Below, piece by piece: positions 59,777 to 64,000 of a stretch of 64,000 nt of DNA (its first letter is position 1; each line of letters begins with the position of its first letter). Source of the stretch: a virus; the IMG/VR virus record IMGVR_UViG_3300010938_000950, positions 145,767 to 209,766 of that record. One strand, given 5' to 3'. Both the position numbers and the translations under genes were made by a program. The notes below the pieces were generated by a model. It worked only from the letters and a program-made list of their open reading frames with translations, made no database searches and was not told the origin of the DNA.

Positions 59777-60006
59777 TGAAAGAAAAGAAAGAAAAATGTA
59801 AGCACCCGAAAATTCCTTCCTATGAATTGGAAGAGCAAGAAGCAGCCAATACTTTGATTGATCAAATCAATCGTGGTGATGTGGTCGCTTATGGATCTCT
59901 TTGTAGATTGGCTGTCTCTGTTGTTAGAGACGGCAGATTCTATCGTGAAACTTGTGAGAAATGTCATGGACTCAGTTCCTCTACAGAAAATTCAGAAGAA
60001 AGCTGA
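59776..60006 (+). CDS. Small Cys/His protein (76 aa)
   Basis: Its start codon is fused to the tRNA-Glu CCA end. KEKCKHPKIPSYELEEQEAA, then CEKCHGLS suggest a zinc site. The pattern (KHPKIPSYE and GDVVAYGSLCRL) resembles small phage proteins of unknown role. No ordinary ribosome-binding site precedes it, since the tRNA lies there. Confidence 0.6.
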   Translation: MKEKKEKCKHPKIPSYELEEQEAANTLIDQINRGDVVAYGSLCRLAVSVVRDGRFYRETCEKCHGLSSSTENSEES

Positions 60007-60235
60007 AGCGTATGATTCTACACTTCTCGCTACTGATCCGCGATTTCGCAGAGTTGTGATCCTTGAGCATGAGGACGGTTCTTATCTACAATTCGATAGC
60101 GCATTTTTGATGCGTGTAGATAGAGAGTGGATTGTATGCTTTACAGAACACCATGGTTTTCATGTGTATCATGCTGACGACCTATTTGCATATTCTCAAT
60201 ATGAAAGGTTGAATGTATTGGAGGAGCTTCCATGA
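59966..60235 (+). CDS. Small phage protein (89 aa)
   Basis: DPRFRRVVILEHEDGSYLQF, then REWIVCFTEHHGFHVYHADD and LFAYSQY form a beta-rich protein, a pattern I associate with a conserved phage family of unknown role. Overlaps the previous gene by 41 bases. Confidence 0.65.
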   Translation: MDSVPLQKIQKKAEAYDSTLLATDPRFRRVVILEHEDGSYLQFDSAFLMRVDREWIVCFTEHHGFHVYHADDLFAYSQYERLNVLEELP

Positions 60236-60513
60236 TTGATGTTGAGGCTACATACAAAAACATTCGTACTCTTTACCAAACGGTTTCTGGTAAGGGCGAT
60301 GCAGATGTTTCTGTTACGTACAAGGGCACTAGTTACGGTGTAACTAAATCATGGCATGCCAAAGTGGACGCGCGCGAGATCAATCATGAGACTCATGATG
60401 GTGCCTTGACTGGCTTGTTAGCTCTACTCAAAAAAGAACTAGCCGATAAGACCAAGTCAGCAGAAAATGAAGCTGCCCGTTTGCGCTCAGCTCTCAACCA
60501 ATTGGGGAACTAA
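60232..60513 (+). CDS. Hypothetical protein (93 aa)
   Basis: Beta-rich start (ADVSVTYKGTSYGVTKSWHA) and a coiled-coil end (LKKELADKTKSAENEAARLR). ATGA-coupled. Not recognised. Confidence 0.65.
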   Translation: MIDVEATYKNIRTLYQTVSGKGDADVSVTYKGTSYGVTKSWHAKVDAREINHETHDGALTGLLALLKKELADKTKSAENEAARLRSALNQLGN

Positions 60514-60514
60514 T

Positions 60515-60718
60515 ATGATTCGTATCAGATACTCTGATAATAACATCGGGGAATATAAGAACGTGGATGTGGCGAACTTCATGGCTCTTAATACTATGTT
60601 CTCTACATCTGGTAAAATCATTCCCATTGAGGCTGTAGAGGTCATTGGGGTGACTACTGGTGGAGTTTCGGTGGAACGTATCCTCAAGATTAAGCTTGGG
60701 GTTATTGAATACGACTGA
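60515..60718 (+). CDS. Small alpha/beta protein (67 aa)
   Basis: IRIRYSDNNIGEYKNVDVAN and a beta-rich end (ILKIKLGVIEYD). Not recognised. Starts two bases after the previous stop. Confidence 0.6.
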   Translation: MIRIRYSDNNIGEYKNVDVANFMALNTMFSTSGKIIPIEAVEVIGVTTGGVSVERILKIKLGVIEYD

Positions 60719-60789
60719 GGGGCACGGATTCAAAGTTTAATGAGCCCGCACTTGCCCGCCATATAGCCGCCCTAGGAGCATATACGCAC

Positions 60790-60981
60790 ATGAGAAAGAT
60801 TCAAGATGCCGATGTAGTCGGTAAGACAATCAAGTCAATCGATAATGGTTCTGTCAACGTTCTTCGTTTGACATTTACAGATGGCACTAGTCTGGAACTA
60901 TGGGCGGAAGATGCCGTCTATACCCCAATGGGTAATATTCCAGGCATCTTTGTGGAAGATTCCACACCGCAAGAAGGTTAA
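60790..60981 (+). CDS. Conserved small phage protein (63 aa)
   Basis: The block VGKTIKSIDNGSVNVLRLTF, then DGTSLELWAEDAV recalls a small beta-rich family shared by many phages (from memory), of unknown function. Confidence 0.75.
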   Translation: MRKIQDADVVGKTIKSIDNGSVNVLRLTFTDGTSLELWAEDAVYTPMGNIPGIFVEDSTPQEG

Positions 60982-60982
60982 T

Positions 60983-61696
60983 ATGAACGGTGCAATTTAT
61001 GTCTCTGAGTCTGGTAATACCAAAATCAATGGCTCCAAGAAGGTAGATGCCACCTATGTCTCTATCAAGGCTTCCTGTCCCAAGGATTGCTCTTTGATGG
61101 GCGAAGGTTGCTATGCTGAGTTGGGCTATGTGGGTATCACCACTCACCGATTGGATGATGAAGCCAAGGGTATGACTCCATTGGCGGCTGCCCGAGCTGA
61201 GGCTAAAGCTATCGATGAGTCTTACAAAGGTGGACCAGTACCTGCTGGTCGTGACCTTCGCATTCACGTTGCTGGCGACTCTCGTACCCTGTTAGGAACG
61301 CGAATAATCAACAAGGCCATTGGGCGCTGGAAGCAGCGCGGTGGTGGTGCAGTCTGGACGTATACTCATGCATGGAAGCATGTTCCCCGTGAAGAGTGGA
61401 GTCATGTTTCTATTCTCGCTTCCGTTAATCATGTTGGCGAAGTAGAGGATGCACGTGAGCAAGGGTATGCGCCTGCCATTGTGGTCCCAGAATTTCCTGG
61501 TGAGAAAGCTTTCCAATTGGATGGCTGTGACACCAAGTTCATTCCGTGCCCCAACCAGACTCGTGGTGTTGGTTGTACTGATTGTCGTCTCTGTTTCAAT
61601 GCAGACCGACTTCATGACGGCAACTTTGGCATTGCCTTTGCTGCACACGGAGCTAAGAAGGAACCGCTCAAGCGACATCTCAACGTGCTCCAATGA
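60983..61696 (+). CDS. Cys-cluster phage protein, DUF5131/DUF7227-like (237 aa)
   Basis: Two Cys clusters (ASCPKDCSLMGEGCYAE near residue 30 and CPNQTRGVGCTDCRLCFN near residue 195) flank an alpha/beta domain with HVAGDSR and TYTHAWKHVP. The cluster order is like that of phage proteins thought to bind an iron-sulphur cluster (DUF5131 and relatives), but no radical-SAM motif is seen. The ATG after GAAGGTTAAT is preferred over an upstream frame. Confidence 0.7.
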   Translation: MNGAIYVSESGNTKINGSKKVDATYVSIKASCPKDCSLMGEGCYAELGYVGITTHRLDDEAKGMTPLAAARAEAKAIDESYKGGPVPAGRDLRIHVAGDSRTLLGTRIINKAIGRWKQRGGGAVWTYTHAWKHVPREEWSHVSILASVNHVGEVEDAREQGYAPAIVVPEFPGEKAFQLDGCDTKFIPCPNQTRGVGCTDCRLCFNADRLHDGNFGIAFAAHGAKKEPLKRHLNVLQ

Positions 61697-61959
61697 AAGC
61701 TAAAGACTATTTAGCTAAACTACGTCAGGCTCCCAGAATGTTTGCCTCTAATAAAGAATCATTCTGTGCGCAGGTTATTACTGCACTCATTATGGATGAT
61801 ATAGAGTTTAAAATTCCGGGGCCTGGTAGTGATAGCGGCAATTTTTATGCCAAACATATTGGCAGACAAGGTAGCGCCATCATAGGATGTAATGACCCTT
61901 TTGATGATGAATGGGCTCACGCCGTAGTAGATGATGCTCTTTCATTTATTGGAAAGTAA
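61693..61959 (+). CDS. Small protein (88 aa)
   Basis: A helical start (KAKDYLAKLRQAPRMFASNK), then mixed beta with GPGSDSGNFYAKHIGRQGSA and an acidic end. ATGA-coupled. Not recognised. Confidence 0.6.
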   Translation: MKAKDYLAKLRQAPRMFASNKESFCAQVITALIMDDIEFKIPGPGSDSGNFYAKHIGRQGSAIIGCNDPFDDEWAHAVVDDALSFIGK

Positions 61960-61960
61960 T

Positions 61961-62131
61961 ATGACTGAACGAGAAATGTTTGAGAAATCTTTTCAACGCC
62001 CCAAGAACTACTTCAAGCTAAGTGCTCGTGAACAATGGGATATCGATGCTAGACTTGGTATTCTAGATTGGAACGGTGATGGTCTAACAGAAGAAGACTT
62101 GAAGCGTTTCGATGAACATTACGAGAAGTAA
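61961..62131 (+). CDS. Small EF-hand-like protein (56 aa)
   Basis: Near residue 36 the sequence ILDWNGDGLTEEDLKRF resembles a Ca-binding DxNxDG loop, though the last ligand position is shifted. The N-terminus (PKNYFKLSAREQWDIDARLG) belongs to a phage family. Calcium binding is a suggestion only. Confidence 0.6.
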   Translation: MTEREMFEKSFQRPKNYFKLSAREQWDIDARLGILDWNGDGLTEEDLKRFDEHYEK

Positions 62132-62132
62132 G

Positions 62133-62336
62133 ATGTACTCTACTACTAATGGATGCACATGCCATATGATCCAATCACCAGGCCAACCTTTCCTACAATG
62201 TATCTCATGTCGAAGTCGAGCGGAACGAGCTAAAGAAGGAAAGACTTGCGACCGTTGTGGCGTGGGCGTACACACACATGATGGAGATTCTGAAGAGATG
62301 GGCGGACTTTGCAGCGAGTGTTACTATGACCAATGA
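62133..62336 (+). CDS. Small zinc-finger protein (67 aa)
   Basis: Three CxxC-type pairs (GCTCHM, CISCRS, CDRCGV) plus CSECYYD indicate one or two zinc sites. It overlaps the next gene by 11 bases. Unknown role. Confidence 0.7.
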   Translation: MYSTTNGCTCHMIQSPGQPFLQCISCRSRAERAKEGKTCDRCGVGVHTHDGDSEEMGGLCSECYYDQ

Positions 62337-62688
62337 AAAGCAAAAGGCAATTAGAACGCTGATGCGTGAACCTCTAATATTCCATGAGAATATTGAGTGG
62401 CTAGGCCGATGTCTGTCGGTATTACATCCAGAACGATACTGTATTATTACAGTTGGAAAATCTTTTCATATTCGTTTGTCACCTTCTGCTCTAGAAGATA
62501 TTGAACGAATACCAGAGAAAGAATTCTTTACTATCTTTGATGATATAAAGAAGGACATGTACGAAGACCGGCGCAAATGCACAACCATCATTGGTCTCCT
62601 TTCAACTCTTCAATCCGAAGAGGAAGAGAAGATTAAGAAGCGAATCGCTCTAGAAGAAGACGAGCGAAGCAAATATCGAAGGTACTGA
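62326..62688 (+). CDS. Hypothetical helical protein (120 aa)
   Basis: Mixed N-terminus (NIEWLGRCLSVLHPERYCII), then long charged helices to the end (IGLLSTLQSEEEEKIKKRIA). Not recognised. Confidence 0.6.
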   Translation: MTNEKQKAIRTLMREPLIFHENIEWLGRCLSVLHPERYCIITVGKSFHIRLSPSALEDIERIPEKEFFTIFDDIKKDMYEDRRKCTTIIGLLSTLQSEEEEKIKKRIALEEDERSKYRRY

Positions 62689-62689
62689 A

Positions 62690-63829
62690 ATGACTGACTG
62701 GAATCCCCAAATTGTTCGAATTGAAAAGGTAGAGAAGCATCCGTATGCAGATGCATTGGATATTGCTACCGTGCTCGGGGACTATCCGGTCATCGTCAAA
62801 CGAGATGAATATAAAGAAGGCGATCTAGCTGGCTATATTCCCATCGATTCTATTGTTCCTGATACAGAGCAATTCCATTTTCTATGTCCTAAGATTACTG
62901 AGAAGTATGAAGAGGTTGAGGACAACGAGATTGTAACTAAGACTCGTACGCTCGGCCCTAAGTTCCCAGTTGGTTCTGTTCCTGAGAAAAATCGTATCAT
63001 TAAAGCAAAGAAAATTCGTGGAATCTATTCGCAAGGAATGCTCGTTTCTATCCAGAGCCTTCCATTGGTTCCTGCCGGAGATATGAAAATCCTAGGATGG
63101 TTTAATCCTGGCGATACAATTACAGAGCTTCTTGGACTCAAAAAATGGGAAGAGGAAGAAGAGGAAAATCTTCCTGGTCTTAAAAAGACCGGCCGCAATA
63201 ATGAGAAAGCACCTCAAGGATGGTCTATTCCTCATTATGATATTGACTCAGTGCGCAAGGTAGTTCGTCTTCTTCAGCCCGGAGAAGAGATTGTTCTTAC
63301 TGAAAAGATTCATGGTTCCAATGCCGGATTCTCACATGATGGCACACGCCTATGGGTAAAGTCTCGTAACTTCTATAAGAAGCAAGATGAAGAAGATATG
63401 TGGTGGGATATTGCTATCCGCTACGAATTGGAGAAGAAGCTTTCTCAATATCCTGGTCTTGTTTTCTTTGGGGAAGTTTACGGTCAAGTAAAAAAATTCC
63501 GATACGATACTGTTATCGAAGGCGGGCGTCTGCTCACACGTATACGTTTCTTTGATGTATGGGATACTAAGAAGGGACGATACGTTGACTATGATGATCG
63601 TATTAAGATCATTACAGATGCTGGTCTGGATACCGTTCCAGAGTTGTACCGTGGTCCATGGCTTGGAAAGGAACAAATGTATCCTTTTGCTGAGGGCTTG
63701 ACAACCCTAGGTGGCAAACATATTCGTGAAGGTTGGGTTCTCAACACCGTCAAAGAAAGGTTTGAGCCCGAACTAAATTCCCGTATGCAAGTAAAGTTGG
63801 TGGGGGAAGGTTATAACCTTCAGAAGTAA
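62690..63829 (+). CDS. RNA ligase, Rnl5/DraRnl-like (379 aa)
   Basis: An N-terminal OB-fold-like domain (IVRIEKVEKHPYADALDIAT, RDEYKEGDLAGYIP) precedes the nucleotidyltransferase domain with motif I EKIHGSN (Lys about residue 206), motif III FFGEVYG (about 261), motif IV REGWVLN (about 347) and motif V QVKLVG. An N-terminal OB-fold fits the Deinococcus Rnl (Rnl5) type rather than Rnl1/2. It is the second ligase of the window. Confidence 0.8.
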   Translation: MTDWNPQIVRIEKVEKHPYADALDIATVLGDYPVIVKRDEYKEGDLAGYIPIDSIVPDTEQFHFLCPKITEKYEEVEDNEIVTKTRTLGPKFPVGSVPEKNRIIKAKKIRGIYSQGMLVSIQSLPLVPAGDMKILGWFNPGDTITELLGLKKWEEEEEENLPGLKKTGRNNEKAPQGWSIPHYDIDSVRKVVRLLQPGEEIVLTEKIHGSNAGFSHDGTRLWVKSRNFYKKQDEEDMWWDIAIRYELEKKLSQYPGLVFFGEVYGQVKKFRYDTVIEGGRLLTRIRFFDVWDTKKGRYVDYDDRIKIITDAGLDTVPELYRGPWLGKEQMYPFAEGLTTLGGKHIREGWVLNTVKERFEPELNSRMQVKLVGEGYNLQK

Positions 63830-64000
63830 ATGAGTGAAGATAACAATGATGAAGAGGTTTTAAAAAGCCTTTTTCCTAATCCAGAAGATAAGTGCCCAGA
63901 ATGCGGTCATGAAGAGAAATTCCATTCTATTGATGATGGTTGGATTACTTGTAGTGCCGACAATTGGTCATGTAACTGCGGTAATAATATAGGCCGCTAA
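63830..64000 (+). CDS. Zinc-ribbon protein (56 aa)
   Basis: CPECGHEEKFH, then TCSADNWSCNCG, a zinc ribbon typical of small phage proteins. It begins directly at the RNA-ligase stop and ends with the last base of the window. Confidence 0.7.
   Translation: MSEDNNDEEVLKSLFPNPEDKCPECGHEEKFHSIDDGWITCSADNWSCNCGNNIGR

Overview
The window reads as part of the genome of a large tailed bacteriophage (jumbo-phage style accessory region). About 140 mostly tiny genes are all on the + strand, packed with ATGA/TGATG overlaps. There is no ribosomal, central-metabolism or structural/packaging gene. Recognisable genes are typical phage RNA/DNA-handling and nucleotide genes: two ATP-dependent RNA ligases, a stand-alone PrimPol core, HNH and endonuclease VII-type nucleases, a RadC-like JAB protein, a SprT-like protease, a phosphoribosyltransferase, a cytidine-deaminase-like enzyme, a CsaA-like tRNA-binding protein, a minimal nucleotidyltransferase and a kinase-like protein. 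The host cannot be proven. Five GG-N10-GC (sigma-54 type) promoters, lipoproteins including a SUMF1-type one, a type IV prepilin-like microprotein and a large protein resembling the MXAN_6230/SCO0854 TerD-related family point weakly to a Gram-negative host such as a myxobacterium.

Layout. 0-16 kb is GC-rich and made of very small genes, nearly each preceded by a leader carrying the same oriented sequence CTCCCATTCA(C/T). Several units here have the order intrinsic terminator - sigma-54-like promoter - repeat leader - gene. 16-18.3 kb is the large TerD-related gene. 18.4-18.6 kb holds two tandem copies of a structured RNA whose other two copies lie at 33.7-33.9 kb. 19-32 kb carries overlapping operons of zinc-ribbon proteins, lipoproteins, PrimPol, a metallophosphoesterase and a cysteine-protease-like protein. 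32.7-34.3 kb is a non-coding island with the second RNA pair and two tRNA-like elements. 34.5-44.5 kb carries AhpD-like, phosphoribosyltransferase, SprT-like, RadC-like, HNH and deaminase genes. 45-64 kb is more AT-rich, with endonuclease VII, the RNA ligases, a three-member paralogous family ending in a GW..S...C tail, a canonical tRNA-Glu and many conserved small phage genes.

The most unusual content is at the RNA/regulatory level: 52 exact same-strand copies of CTCCCATTCA, thinning 27-13-5-3-3-1 from left to right; a covarying four-copy RNA element; seven tRNA-like elements with a good acceptor stem and T-arm but aberrant interiors, several lying just upstream of genes; and five sigma-54-type promoters. 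With two RNA ligases in the same window, this suggests heavy reliance on transcript processing. That link is inference; the elements themselves are visible in the sequence.
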